64,000 bases of DNA from Rhabdornis inornatus (Eukaryota > Chordata > Aves > Passeriformes > Rhabdornithidae): positions 1,118,299 to 1,182,298 of the forward strand of contig VWZS01004485.1 in the NCBI GenBank assembly GCA_013397075.1. Reading direction: 5' to 3'. Position numbers and translations under genes: made by a program. Below are positions 1 through 11,997 of the stretch, piece by piece; the stretch's first letter is position 1; every line of letters starts with the position of its first letter. The notes under the pieces are model-generated. The model searched no databases and was not told where the DNA came from. It worked only from the letters and a program-made list of their open reading frames with translations.

Positions 1-3000
1 ACAGCTCTGGGGTGAAATCACCAGCCTCTTGCTCCCATCTCCACAGTGACTACCTACATCCCTTCCATTACACAGGCTCTGCATCCCCAATAAAGTGACC
101 ACAAGAGATTGCTATCTTGCAATACTAACAATGTAGTTGTTTATAAAGAGTATAAACATGCTTGTGCACTCTGGATGCACCAATGTCATTTACTCACATA
201 CCTCAGCACAAGACACAAAATTGCCAAATGCCTGCACCTCTAATGAACACCTACCTGGACACACAGCTGGTTTGGAACAGGACAAAGTAGGCAGTGACAG
301 AGCATCTAAACCGACTACTGCGGGGCAAGGCAGCCACAGCCTTGAGCCTTCTTCTGCAGCTTCAAGGGGGAGCACCTGCTCTCTTCGTGTTCACTATCTA
401 TTGTGTTCCCTAGAACATGGTGTGTAACAAAACATACAGGCTGTTGTTTTGGCACCAGGGAAGATGCTGCTTATGTCTTGGGTGCTGCAGCTGTGGTTGA
501 AGCTGTGAAAAGGGGACAAGGTGCAGTTAAGCAAGATCAGTTGAGTGAACCACTGTAAGGATAGGATGGACAGAGAGAAGTGTTTGGAAGAAAAAACCTA
601 AATTAAAAGGAGTCAATTTAGAAACTTTCTATTTTGCCTAACTTGAAGAGTTCTCTGTTGTTGTTGGGATTTTTAAAAAAGTATTCCTTTATGTTTAACA
701 AAATGTGATTTCTGAAGTTAAGAGGTTTGTGTTTTGGGATGTCTTGAGGAAAAACTGGAGGTAGGTCTGCCTCAAAGATCTGCTGACTCCACCAGAGTGC
801 TAATATAATTACACGTGTTTATTACCTCCAAAATGAGTAGGTCCCTGCTTTAAGGTGTCTTGCAGGATAATATATAATGTGAATTCCTTAGTTAATTGCT
901 GGAGATGCTGTTCCTCTGCCCTGTGCTTAGTAGATTTGCACGCTTACATGACAAAAGCAAACTGCCGAACATAAAGATTTGAATGTAAGCCCATTGCTTG
1001 GTAAACTTTGGCCTGGAAGCATCAAGTTGTTCTTCCAGTCATTTGCAAGTACAGAAGGTGAGTACAGAGGTAAAGAGCAATAAGAGCAATAAAAGGGCCA
1101 GGCAAAAGAGAAGGGGTCATGAAGCACCTCAGCAGAGCTACCCTGTTGGCCTGTATCAGTGAGTTTTACCCTTTTAAATGCTTGTGCCTTTGCACACTTT
1201 GCACCATGGGGCCCTTTATAACAGATGCAGAGCTTGAAAAAAGCATATTTGCAGCTTGTCTACGTAATATTTATGAGCTGGTGTGCACACTTTGCAGTGT
1301 TTCACATAGTGTGAGTGAAACAAAGAGGTACCTTTATACTTCCTTATTCCTGATGAAAGTAGCAAGGGGGAAAGGGCAAAAGGAGAAGCCAGAATTTCTG
1401 CTTTCAGGAAGAAAATGGAGATAAAGTCTAAGAAGATTTTATTTGAGCAACTTACTAATGTGTCTGCTTGCTAATGAGTTCTGCTGTAAATAACCAGCTC
1501 ATCAGTATGTATATATTCTGCTTATTTGCTGTATTTATTTGGTGACTGGCTAATTCAAATCTGCAAATTTATTGGCTTAACTGAAATTGCAGCCTAAATC
1601 ATATAAAATGTGGGGTAAATACATATATGGATTATTGTGGGTTGGTTTTATTATGGGACTAGACTGTGTCTCCTTTCACAGCACTGAAGTGGTTAATTAG
1701 ACACAGAAACACATAACTTTTACCTTTGTCTACATATGTTTAAAAATATGCTAAGATACCCAAACATGGTATTGTCACATACAAACCCATCTCAAAGTAA
1801 TAACCAGCTGTGACAAGGCCAATAACCTGTCCCAATTCTATCTCACTTGGCACATCTCCAAATGCTGATTCTCATGGTATATCCCAATATACCAGCCACA
1901 CCCAGTACAAAGACAACAGTTTGATGCAGTTCATTATGGATTGTTTATGATTGACAATATTTACTGCATATACATTTTGAACAAACACAGGGCTATAAAT
2001 AAATAAGGATATTAGGTAACTGTATGTTCCTACACCATGCAAATAAACTATAGTTGGGGTTTTTTCCCTGCTAGCAACTCAGGCAAATCGATTGTGAAAG
2101 CAGCTGGGAATTACCCTCGGACTATTATAATGGTTGCGAAGTAGTACATTGTAAGTACTTCTGTAATCGTCATAATTTCTGTCCTCTCCATGTCCCCCAC
2201 ACCAAGGTGCCGCCATTGCACTGATGTGATTGATGAGCAAGGTTTACTCACACCTTTGATCAAAGAAGTGCTGATTCATGTGGACCTTGTGTGGGACCCC
2301 TTGGGCAGGGTCTGCAGGGAAGCTGTGGCCTTAGCCCCATCCCACCCACTGCCAGCCACTTTCCACCTCCTTAAAACCTTTGCAGCACAGCCAAGGGAGT
2401 TTTCCTTTTCAGTATACTGAAGTAATTACTCACTCAGGATGGTTTTTCCAAGAACTGTGGCTGATGGCATCTGTATACAGCTATAAAGTTCTGGGGATCC
2501 TCTGGAGATAGATGCAGGCAGGGTATTCCAGCTTAGAAGTCCTCAAGAGCAGCATGAAATGTGTATCATTATTATGTCCTTTTGTTTTTTCTGACCCTGT
2601 ACAAGATGAAGCTATGTGTCATATGCCTAATAGTAAATGGACTGAACAGGTTTCTCTTTAATTCTTTAATCTTCTTACAAGATACAAAATAGGCTTAAGT
2701 CAAAAACTGTTCCTTAATGTGAAGGGTTGAGGCGGATGGTTGCTTGCTTGCCTGTATTGTGATGATGAAAGCTGTCCCCCTCGAAGGATTGGGTTTGTCG
2801 AGCACTGAGACTACTCTCCCGAGCAGGTTTATGCCTCCTTGCATAAAGGTTTCCATAAAGATTTCTGGGAGACAATTGCACGTGTAGCAAAGGAAGAGTC
2901 AGAATGTAGTTAAACCTTCCAGCCCACACACCATAACAGGAAAATCCTGTTTGAAGAATCAGGGAAGAGCCTTTTCTGGATAACAAGAGATAATATGCTG

Positions 3001-6000
3001 ATAATGCTGCAGTCCCCCCACCCTCTATGTGGTTAATCCCGGTAGCAGAGTCCTGCCCACTGTGGTTCGATATTTTTCAGGGTCTGTTCAGGGTGGGAGA
3101 AGAAGAGAAGAGGTCCTAGGAAGTGTTTCTGCAGTTGAGCTAGCAACAATTGTATTTTAATGAACACACGAGCTTGGGGGCACTGCAAGAATAATATGTT
3201 TTCTGATCCATGCATGGGTTTTCTTGTCCAGGCTGAAAATTAGAGAGGGAAGAGATGTGTTAGTAGAGAGATGCGTAACATTGCAAGCCATCCAGCATTA
3301 GAGTGGGAAAAGAGATTTTTGTTTTGTCTCCTACTCAAGGTTCCGTGGGTGTTAATGTTGCTGGAATCACAGCTGTGTTAAGAGTTAAAGCACCATCCCA
3401 AGACCAGATTTGCTCTTCTCAAGAGAAATGCCAGAAACCTTCTCCAATACAATACACAGAAAAAGTTTTATCATCACTATAGAAAACTATTGTTTGGCTA
3501 GCTGGGCAAGCTGAATCCCAAAAATGGACACCTTCAGGTGTTCGAGATTTTTAGCCTCAAATCACAACAGTTCTTCCCAGAAAAATGCCCCAGGGAGCAG
3601 TTATAAAGTTCAATTCAATTAGAAGGTGCTTCCTTCTAATCTAAACAAAGAGCTAAAACGAAAGACACCACCTACCTTATCTATTGATTTTTGGGAAAAC
3701 TACTTTGCACCTCACTGCCAAACAGCATTTTCTGATGCACAGGGTTCTTTTTTTAAAAGAGAAATGGGAGGTTTGCTTTAAATTAGAAAGCACCAACCAA
3801 ACAAAACCCCCACAAATATGCATTTTAAAAAATGTCTTGCAAATCTTTGCCGACATTTCAATTTCTTTTTTTTTCCACAATCGATAACAAAGACGTTAGT
3901 AATCAGCAACATCAATTTATCTGAAAAAAATCTTATCAAACCAATAGCAAACCTTGCATGGCTAAACAGATTCTTAGGGAGGAAAAGAGCACTGAAAATG
4001 TCCACTTGAGCAGGGTTTTTGTCTCACATAACAGTCCCATAAGCAAAGCAGCTACAACTTCTAATGGGGTGCAAAACTGGTTGTGTAACTGTTCTCAGAA
4101 AATATTTATCAGTGATTCACTGTCAGAGCAGAGTGATGTGCACCTGCAGGCATCCATCTCAGGTCTGCTTCCATAAAGATATAAAAGAATAGCTCTTCCT
4201 CTTCTTCTTGATGCTTACACTGTCTTTTTTATTCCCAACTGACTTTCGCAGTGTGAATGCAAAGATCAGTGCTCCTCTGTTAGTCAAGTCCTTGTTCACT
4301 GTGAGCAAGCAGTGGTGCAGGCTGTAAATTCATTATATAAATCAATTCCAGCATTTCTAGTGGATTACTGTAAGGTGTGTAACTTCAATACCATCAATAA
4401 GAAGTAGGATCTGATGGCTTTGGTCTTTGGAGCTAGCAAATTAAAGACCTTCAGTTCCTTCAATTCTGAGCAGATAAATAGTTATTTGCAAGCATTTGGA
4501 AAATAACAAGGAGAAGAGTAGCAGGTACCATGGATTTGTAAGGTATAAATTATATCTAGTAGAAATTGCAATAAAATTTCTTTCTATTATAGACTAACAA
4601 CTCATAAATAAGCAAAATGTTTTAGATATCATCAGGCATGTGGACTTCAGTGAGATTTTTGTCATCATGCATGTTCATAAACAAACTAACTGAAACCTGT
4701 ATAGGCCAGTACAAGTCTGGGTTCATACAGTTTCAGCACAGAAAGGTGGCTACAGTGGTCTATCCAAGTTTCTTCAATGTTTCACTAACAGTGCAGATGG
4801 AATAAAAAATACACGTCTCAAGTTTAGCAATAGTGCAAAACTGGGAATGCCACAGTTATAATGAAGGATGGGATTAAATTTCAAAACAAACTTGATAACC
4901 AGAGCAACATTTTTAGGACTGCAACTCAATGGGGACCAGCACAAAGTCGGACACTAAGGCATGAACAATCAGACACACATGCTGAGTAGGAGCTGGTGAG
5001 CAGCTGCTTTTCCCAACAGGATCTGTGAAGTAAAAAGAATCATAACACACCTTCCATCACCTGCCATACTTTGTACCTGTTATCTCTGGCAGAAATATCA
5101 GTTGCATGAATATGACTGGATTAGGTCTTTTCTCTCATGTGGATCTGTGTGCTGTCACTGTTTGGAGTTGGAATCACAACCAGAAGTCTATAGCTTTCCA
5201 GTCTCCTTATTCCACAGAGTTGGCAGAGTAGGAATATTTCTAAAAAGGGACCTAGGAAAATAAGACGCATTCTCCCATACCAACTTTAAATATTTATTAA
5301 GCTGGTGCAACGCACAGAAGCCTCAAACCCCCTCCCCACAGCCAGAAAGAGCTGTGATGAGAACAGGCGAGGCAGGAGAGGCTGTAGTTCATGTGGCAGT
5401 TCCCAGCACAATGATCTGGTACCTTCAACCTCCAGAAGATGCAGGTGACCACTGAAGACACATGACATTGATGTGGTTTGACCCTAGATGGCAACTAAGC
5501 CCTGTGCAGGCCCTCACTCATGCCACAGTGGGATGGGGGAGAGAGTCACAAGGGAAAAGTGAGAAATCTTGTCAGTCGGGATATGGACAGTTTAACAAGT
5601 GAAGTAAAAGCTGCACACACAAGCAAAGCACAACCAGGAATTCATTCCCCACTTCCCATGGGCAGGCAGGTGTTCAGCCATCCCCAGGACAGCAGGGCTC
5701 CATCACAGGTAACAGTGACTTGGGAAGACAAATGTCTCCAAACATTCCCACTTCCCTCCTTCTCCCAGCTCCATATGCTGAGCATGACACCTTATGGCAT
5801 GGAATATCCACTGGGTCAGCTGGGGACAGCTGTCCTGACTGTGTCCCATCCCTGTGCACCCCCAGCCCCCTTGCTGGTGGGGTGGGGTGAGAAGGATAAA
5901 AGGCCTTGGCTCTGTGTAAGCCCCAGTAAGGGGTAATGAAACCAACCCTGTGTTATTAGCACTTTCCAGTACAAATCCAAAACACAGCTCCATACCAGCC

Positions 6001-6262
6001 ACTGTGAGAAAAATCAACTCTACTCCCGCCAAAACCAGCACACACTTAAGTGTTAAAGGACTTTTTATCAGACCACACTGTAACACACAAAAAAAAAAAT
6101 AGTCCATGACTTGAGCAGAAGCTGGTCTAGCTGCAGTCACATTAAATACTAAAACAATCCAAATACTGTTTAACTACATGGAATTTACTCACAAAATTCT
6201 TGGGTGAATTCTTCTTCCTAAAGATGGATGAGACCTTGGCTCACCCAAACACTGCTGTAGAC

Positions 6263-6346
6263 TCCATCCATCCAATACTCATTGACATTAATCTCATACT
6301 CCTTGACATCTATCCTGTATTTGTTGACATTCATCCCACATTCATT
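6263..6346. repeat. Degenerate 21-bp tandem repeat, about 3 to 4 units
   Basis: Three units each beginning GACAT start at 6284, 6305 and 6326, exactly 21 bp apart, and a weaker fourth unit precedes them. Each has the form GACAT-(A/T)-(A/T)ATC followed by a pyrimidine-rich half. The plus frame across it reads as a repeated D-I-x-P-like heptad, but I see no sign that it is coding. Confidence 0.6.
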
Positions 6347-6914
6347 GAAAATAGTTGTATAAGGGGATGTTGTAGAAGAAGGAAGAGTTGAACTCCCAGA
6401 ACTGAACAGCAGAAGTGTGGTCGAGAAAGGGATGGATTAAATACTGGACAGATAGTTTGCATAGATGGAAGAAGTCAGAGTGACAAGGGTTTACAACTTG
6501 TACAGAGGGCATCCTCTTGAATTTGCACATAGAAGCAGCATTTCAGTTCTCCAGCTTAACACCAAGTTTTAACGAGCACTTGCAGTGCCCTAAAAACAGA
6601 GCCTCAACATTGGGAGTCCCTCACTGCTATGGATACCCAGTGCTATCTGTGCTGACGGCTGCTCGTGGGCAGAGAGAGCCAGGCAGATCTGAAACACCAC
6701 AGAATCCTTTCCAGGCTAATTCCATGGTGTTAAGTGACTGCAAGCTCTATCAGTGAGAAAGCCAGCTGCCTCCTAGGTGTCTGTACTGCACAAGGGATAG
6801 CTGTGGGAGTGTGATGCCCTGTGATAGGAGCAGGTTTATTTAAAGCAGTAGTCTTTCCCATTATCTTTCTGAAAAACAATTGACAGAGAGGCTTGCTGGG
6901 GTTGCCCTTCTTAA

Positions 6915-6954
6915 AAACAAACAAACAAACAAACAAACAAACAAACAAACAAAC
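6915..6954. repeat. (AAAC)10 microsatellite
   Basis: Ten uninterrupted AAAC units are visible, preceded by a short A run and followed by CCCC. This is a simple sequence repeat and probably length-polymorphic. Confidence 0.95.
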
Positions 6955-9900
6955 CCCAAAAACTCTGAAGCAAAATGTGTCCAAAATATAGTCTACTTTA
7001 GTAAACATGCCTTTGACTCTCTAGATATTAGGTCCAGCTAATTACAGCTGCTTTCCTTGAAGCTGCCAGCTTTTTTGTAGGGAAGGCATGGAGAGCTGGC
7101 CAGCAAAAATGTGAATTATTTATGTTCTTGCTGAAAGCATGAGTCTTGTCACTAGAGTCTTGCATGACTGAATGGATCTGCAGAGACAGTTTCTGTAGCA
7201 ACCCAGAACCTTGCCCAGCAAAATGTCACCCAGCTAACACAGAACAGTAATAAATATCTGTCTGGGCAGTTGAAGATGACACAGACGTGCCAGAGTAAAA
7301 TATATCTGGGCTTTGAGTCCTCCAGTCTCCCAAGACCCATCAAGATGTCATTTCAGAAGGCGAGCTGGTGGCATGTCAACTCGGGTACTAGTAACAATCT
7401 AGCTGTGACAACATGGGGTTTCCAAAGATTACACAAACCTTCCTGGAGAGGCAGCAAGTCTTTAGCACTGGGAACACAAGGTAAAACGGTGCTAGGGTCA
7501 GGCTTTTTGTGGTAGCCCACATAGTTAAGTCAGTGTAAATATAAATGTGCTTCACAATACTGTCACATCTTGGAGTGCTATGTCCACATAGCAAACACTG
7601 AGTTTGATAATACTGTCCGAAATATTTCAGAGATCTTTTAATTGGCATGGTATTTAGTGTAGACTGACAAAGACAGGAATATGTGGATTCAAGAGTTTCT
7701 TTCCTATCTATCCTTAGTCTCTGATCTTGGCTCATTGCTGTTTGAGGTCTGTCTGCCTTCCTGTAAAGATGAACCCATCACAATGAAAATGTTACAGAGA
7801 TTACAAGCTGCCAGGACTATCTTGCAGAGCTTTGAAAGGCAATACAGGTTGGTACATTTGTCTAGACATAATAAACATATTTTTCACTATGTCTGTATTT
7901 GAATTTTTCCTAATTATCAACCCAACAAATGATCTTTTACTAAATATATTTATCATGTCTTAAGAATTTCTGAGGCTATGAAACCAAAAACATATTAGAA
8001 AAGTTACAATACCCAGAATTTTGAAAGTAATGTTAGTTGATGGTTCCTTCATCGTGCATCTCCAACTCACCTGTACTCACCAGAAAAGTAAACTGTAATT
8101 TTTTGTGCTTCCACACATCTGCAATTCCAGAATTTCCTACATTTTGACCTTATGAACAAAACTAGGCTTTCCACATTCAGAACAACCGAGGTGCTTAGCT
8201 CTAAACAGGAGATAATCCAGTTATAAAAAGCTTGTGATTATTTGAACAGAGGTCACCGAGGTACAACTCTAAAGGTGAATAAAAGTGAGGGAAGCTGCCT
8301 GACACCTATGTAACCTGGACAAGGAGTAATCTGGCTGGCAGACAACAGGGACTTCGTTTATGTTTTAAAGTTTTGCTGATTTAGCAATAGCAGGATGTAA
8401 CAATACAGCTTTGCCGGCAAAAACCCACAGGTGTGGTTTCAACAGCAAAACATGCTTTGCAGTTCTGGTATAAGCAAGAGATAGTTATTGAAGCAATTTA
8501 AATTGGATTCTGTGTCTAGGAGAGTTTACCAGGTCTTCTACTGCAGCTACATCGGCAGACTTTCTAGTCAAGGCTGTTCCAGAAATCAGCTGCTGTAGAG
8601 TGTGAGGCTGATGACAGCAGAGCTGCTTTGGAAGCCTGAGGAGAGCATAAAGCTTTGCACCCTCACACTCTGGGAGGCCCACCGAGAAACACAGCCTGCT
8701 TCCTTAAGAAAATCTCCGCTGGAGAACAAAGGACTTCAGATCATACACGGAGGGGTAATTTGCATCTCATGAATCCAATATTTAAAAATCAACACTGTGT
8801 TTGCTTCTCTAGTGTCTGTGTTTTCCTCTTCAGACATATCAAAAAGGATGCATTTTCAATTAGTTCTTTGGGTTTTTTTCCACTTTTCCAGAATGAAAAG
8901 CAGCAAGAACATTTCTGGATGCCTTGAAATCCTCCCCCCCTGCCCTCCCAAGCCCCAATCCTTGTATAGCTATAAAAGAGTTTAAAGGGATATTATAAAA
9001 CTTCCTAAAAAAATTCATCACATAATATAAACACATAAACACAAGCATGACTATTTTTAACTATAGCTGTTTTGGAATGTTATAAATTCTTGGAAGGTGT
9101 TTTACCTTGATATGTTTTCTTATGTAGTACTATAATTTCACTGCTGTCCAGCACAACTTCCTTAATCATCAGTTGCTGGTAATTCTCAAGTCATGTGTGC
9201 AATATGTGGGTCTAGTTTAGAGGCTTTTTAGTGGGTTTTATGCCAGCAAAACCTATAGCTGCATCTATAAAAAACCCTCAAATTACCCAAATATTCAAAC
9301 TTTATCTGACAGCTATGTCAACTGTGATAAGAAGCAGTGGAATACAGCTGCACCAGAGGCATTTCTAGGTGATGCTTTCAGCAAAGCTATGCTTTTGATA
9401 GGAGGTTCAAGAAGACATGTACGAAGCGTGCTTTTGTAGGCATAGAGAAACCCACACTCCGTGCACACTGCTGGTACACCACCATTCCTGTAATAAACAT
9501 GACATAAATAAGAACCAATTCTGTAATAATGATCAACTTTTCATTAAAGACCCTGAGGATGGACTTAATGGGTATTCTTGTGCCATTCTTAATGAGCTGT
9601 TTCAAAAATCACTTAGAGAATGGAGCATTCCCATGACTCACCGGCACACAGGGGCCTCAAGATCAACTTCTCACCACCAACCTGGTGACCTTGCTGAGGC
9701 ACCACTGGCTTCACATGAAGACTGATAAAGGCAAACTAATATTACACTAAAACATGAGATCTGCTCGGGCACATTGGGTGCACTCGACCTCAGGAAGACT
9801 CTGTGTTCTGGAGGCAGCAAACTGCTTCACCTCATGTCAGGCTCGGTCTTTTCCTGATTAGTGAGCAGCAAATCTTGTTGTGAGAGTAGCCTTGGACCAC

Positions 9901-10869
9901 ATGGTATCCTCATCAAGGCTGGTTTTTTTCTATTATTGGTTTTGCTCCTGTAATTAATAGGAATGAGCATTCCAACTTGCAAACACGGACTTTGGAGGAG
10001 GAGTTAGATTTCCCCACCCCCACATTTTTCCCCTAGCAGCAGAACAGTGTGTTCTGGTTTTGCCAAATAAACTGGGTATATATTATGGCTTGATTCCTGG
10101 TACATAATTAATATTCTTCATAGACAGTGTGTCTTCAAACAGCTGGCTAATATTCACTCTGAGAAAAGGTCTTGCAATCCCAGCCTTGGTCAGCCAGGGA
10201 CAGAAACTTCAGTTTTATTTTCTTATCATGTGGTGACACATTGTGAAGGCAGAGTGGTGTGTTCAAAGTACAGTGTTTAGAGGCTTACAGGAACAAACAT
10301 GAACATGCAATTCAACAGGCAAATGGAAGATGCCGTTGCATTTCCTAATCCCTCCTTCTCTGTTTTTCATAAAGGGGATACAAACATGTACACAGAAACT
10401 AATTTTTTTATCCATAGAAAACAACAAGCAGCAGTTCTTGTCAGAAATGTACCAGATTTACGTTTTTACTATCTTTCTGCTATGTTTGCAGAATGTATGT
10501 GCGTATGTATATAATTTGCACTTTAAACACGATCCTACATGTGTTTTACGCAGTGTATTTTAATGAAGCATTTACCTTTTGCCTGGTTTCAAATGCTGAC
10601 AGTTCTCCAGTGACCAAGGAATATGAACCATGGGGGAAGGAATGGCTACACCTGAAAATGCTTTGCAAGCAACTTCACTTCCAAGAGATACCTTTGGGCA
10701 AATCTCATGACCGAGGAAAGGCAGGTTTCGTTACTTTCCCCTGGCTCCCGCTACTGCTAGCTGTCTCCTGCGGCTCCTGGTTCTGTGCAGACTTGGGAAC
10801 ACTGGTGCGAGGGGTGACTGGTTAAAGGGATGGCATCAGAGAAAACAGGGAGGGCAGCGGCGCTTGCCG

Positions 10870-11125
10870 AGATCACAGCATCACGGGATTGTCGGGGTTG
10901 GAAGGGACTTCCGGAGACCACCGTCTTCCATTCCCCGCACCAAGGCAGGGTCACCTAGAGCAGGTGGCACAGGAACGCGTCCAGGTGGGTTTGGAATGTC
11001 TCCAGAGAGGGAGAGTCCACAAACCTCCCAGGCCAGCCTGGCAAACCCAAGGTAAAAAAAGTTTTTCCTCACACTGAGGTGGAACTTCTTGTGGTTTTAT
11101 TTATGGCCACGGCTCCTCGCCCGGC
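10870..11125 (-). mobile_element. CR1 LINE fragment (3' end), antisense to PCF11
   Basis: Plus-strand sequence reads as the reverse complement of an avian CR1 3' end. It starts with a degraded ATCACAG-type tail, then GGTTGGAAGGGAC, then the recognisable blocks AGGGTCACCTAGAGCAG, AACGCGTCCAGGTGGG and GGTGGAACTTCTTGTG. It ends close to the assembly gap, so its 5' boundary cannot be defined. Identification is from memory of the CR1 consensus. Confidence 0.75.
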
Positions 11126-11148
11126 GGCTTCCCCACGCAGCAGGAAAA

Positions 11149-11264
11149 NNNNNNNNNNNNNNNNNNNNNNNNNNNNNNNNNNNNNNNNNNNNNNNNNNNN
11201 NNNNNNNNNNNNNNNNNNNNNNNNNNNNNNNNNNNNNNNNNNNNNNNNNNNNNNNNNNNNNNNN
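11149..11264. other. Assembly gap (116 N)
   Basis: A run of 116 undetermined bases sits between a CR1 fragment and the GC-rich PCF11 promoter. High GC content probably caused the gap. Promoter elements may be missing here. Confidence 1.
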
Positions 11265-11275
11265 TGCGCCCGGCA

Positions 11276-11485
11276 CCAATCAGCGCTCGGGCAGTGCGGG
11301 AAGGCGGGAGGAAGCGGCTGGGCGGGACGGGAGACACAGCCAATGACGAGTCGGGACGCGCGTGCGGAGCGGGACTTAGGCGCTGTAACCCGTCAGCCTT
11401 GAGGAAGGGCGGTGCCAGCCAATCGGAGGCCGCTGTGGTGACGGACAAGCCAATGGCGAACCGCGCGGGCGGGGTGCCAGCCAAT
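11276..11485 (+). promoter_or_regulatory. PCF11: Cluster of five CCAAT boxes (NF-Y type)
   Basis: CCAAT occurs on the plus strand at 11276, 11340, 11419, 11450 and 11481. The last three are spaced by exactly 31 bp, about three helical turns. The boxes at 11419 and 11481 share the longer context GGTGCCAGCCAATC. NF-Y recognises CCAAT and commonly acts at boxes spaced in this way. Confidence 0.7.
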
Positions 11486-11596
11486 CAGGGCGCGTCCGGC
11501 GAACAAAAGGGGCTCTCCAAGACGCCGGCCCCTCTCCTGAGCACAATTTCACATGACGCAACGGCTGCGGGAAGCGGTTCGCGAGCCGTGCCCGCC

Positions 11597-11608
11597 GCCG
11601 CCATTTTG
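11597..11608 (+). promoter_or_regulatory. PCF11: YY1-like site near the likely transcription start
   Basis: The sequence GCCGCCATTTTG matches the classical YY1 motif in reverse orientation. Such sites often lie at or just downstream of start sites of housekeeping TATA-less promoters. Confidence 0.55.
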
Positions 11609-11688
11609 TGAGCGCGGAGACTGAGCCGGCGGCGGCCCGAGGAGCGGCGGCACCGGCAGCGCAGCCAGCGGGAGCCGCAGCCCGGAGG

Positions 11689-11697
11689 ATGCGGTAG
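11689..11697 (+). promoter_or_regulatory. PCF11: Minimal upstream ORF (ATG-CGG-TAG) in the PCF11 leader
   Basis: An ATG 120 nt upstream of the main start codon is followed by one codon and a stop. If the leader begins upstream of it, this two-codon reading frame could modulate initiation. Its flanks (AGGATGC, no G at +4) are of moderate quality. Confidence 0.4.
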
Positions 11698-11808
11698 AGG
11701 AGCCCAGCGCAGCGGCGGGGGGGCGGCATCGGCATCGCTCGGCGGCGGCGGCGGGGGATCGCGGGGAGGGGGCTGTCGGTCGGTGGGTCGGGTCCTGGTC
11801 GGAGCAGC

Positions 11809-11997
11809 ATGTCGGCCCCGGAGAGCAGCGCTGGCAGCAGCGAGGCCCGGGAGGACGCGTGCCGCGACTACCAGTCGTCGCTGGAGGACCTGACGTTCAA
11901 CAGCAAGCCGCACATCAACATGCTGACCATCCTGGCCGAGGAGAACGTGCCCTTCGCCAAGGACATCGTCTCCCTGATCGAGGCGCAAATCGCCAAG
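11809..11997 (+). CDS. PCF11: PCF11 coding exon 1 (residues 1-63)
   Basis: Encodes the first helices of the CTD-interacting domain, including the block EDACRDYQSSLEDL that is conserved in vertebrate PCF11. It ends at I-A-K in phase 0. The donor is AAG|GTTTTT, an unusually weak 5' splice site. Reading through the donor adds 22 residues before a stop at 12064-12066. Confidence 0.95.

Larger units (their letters stand above)
1..10869. other. Intergenic region upstream of PCF11, no gene recognised
   Basis: Base composition is AT-rich and non-island. The longest open frames are about 138 to 145 codons (5520-5936 on plus, 5703-6140 on minus), they overlap each other on opposite strands, and neither resembles a known protein or has plausible exon boundaries. 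I searched by eye for RAB30, the expected upstream neighbour in vertebrates, and saw no matching exon. The only structured elements I can support are the small tandem repeats listed separately. Confidence 0.6.

Noticed and set aside
5520..6140. Overlapping 138- and 145-codon open frames on opposite strands
   Set aside because: Mutually overlapping, unlike known proteins, no CpG island or promoter nearby, and residue composition looks random.
1..10869. Exons of RAB30, the expected upstream neighbour
   Set aside because: No Rab GTPase motifs (GNAGVGKT, WDTAGQE, GNKIDL) appear in any frame. RAB30 presumably lies further out.
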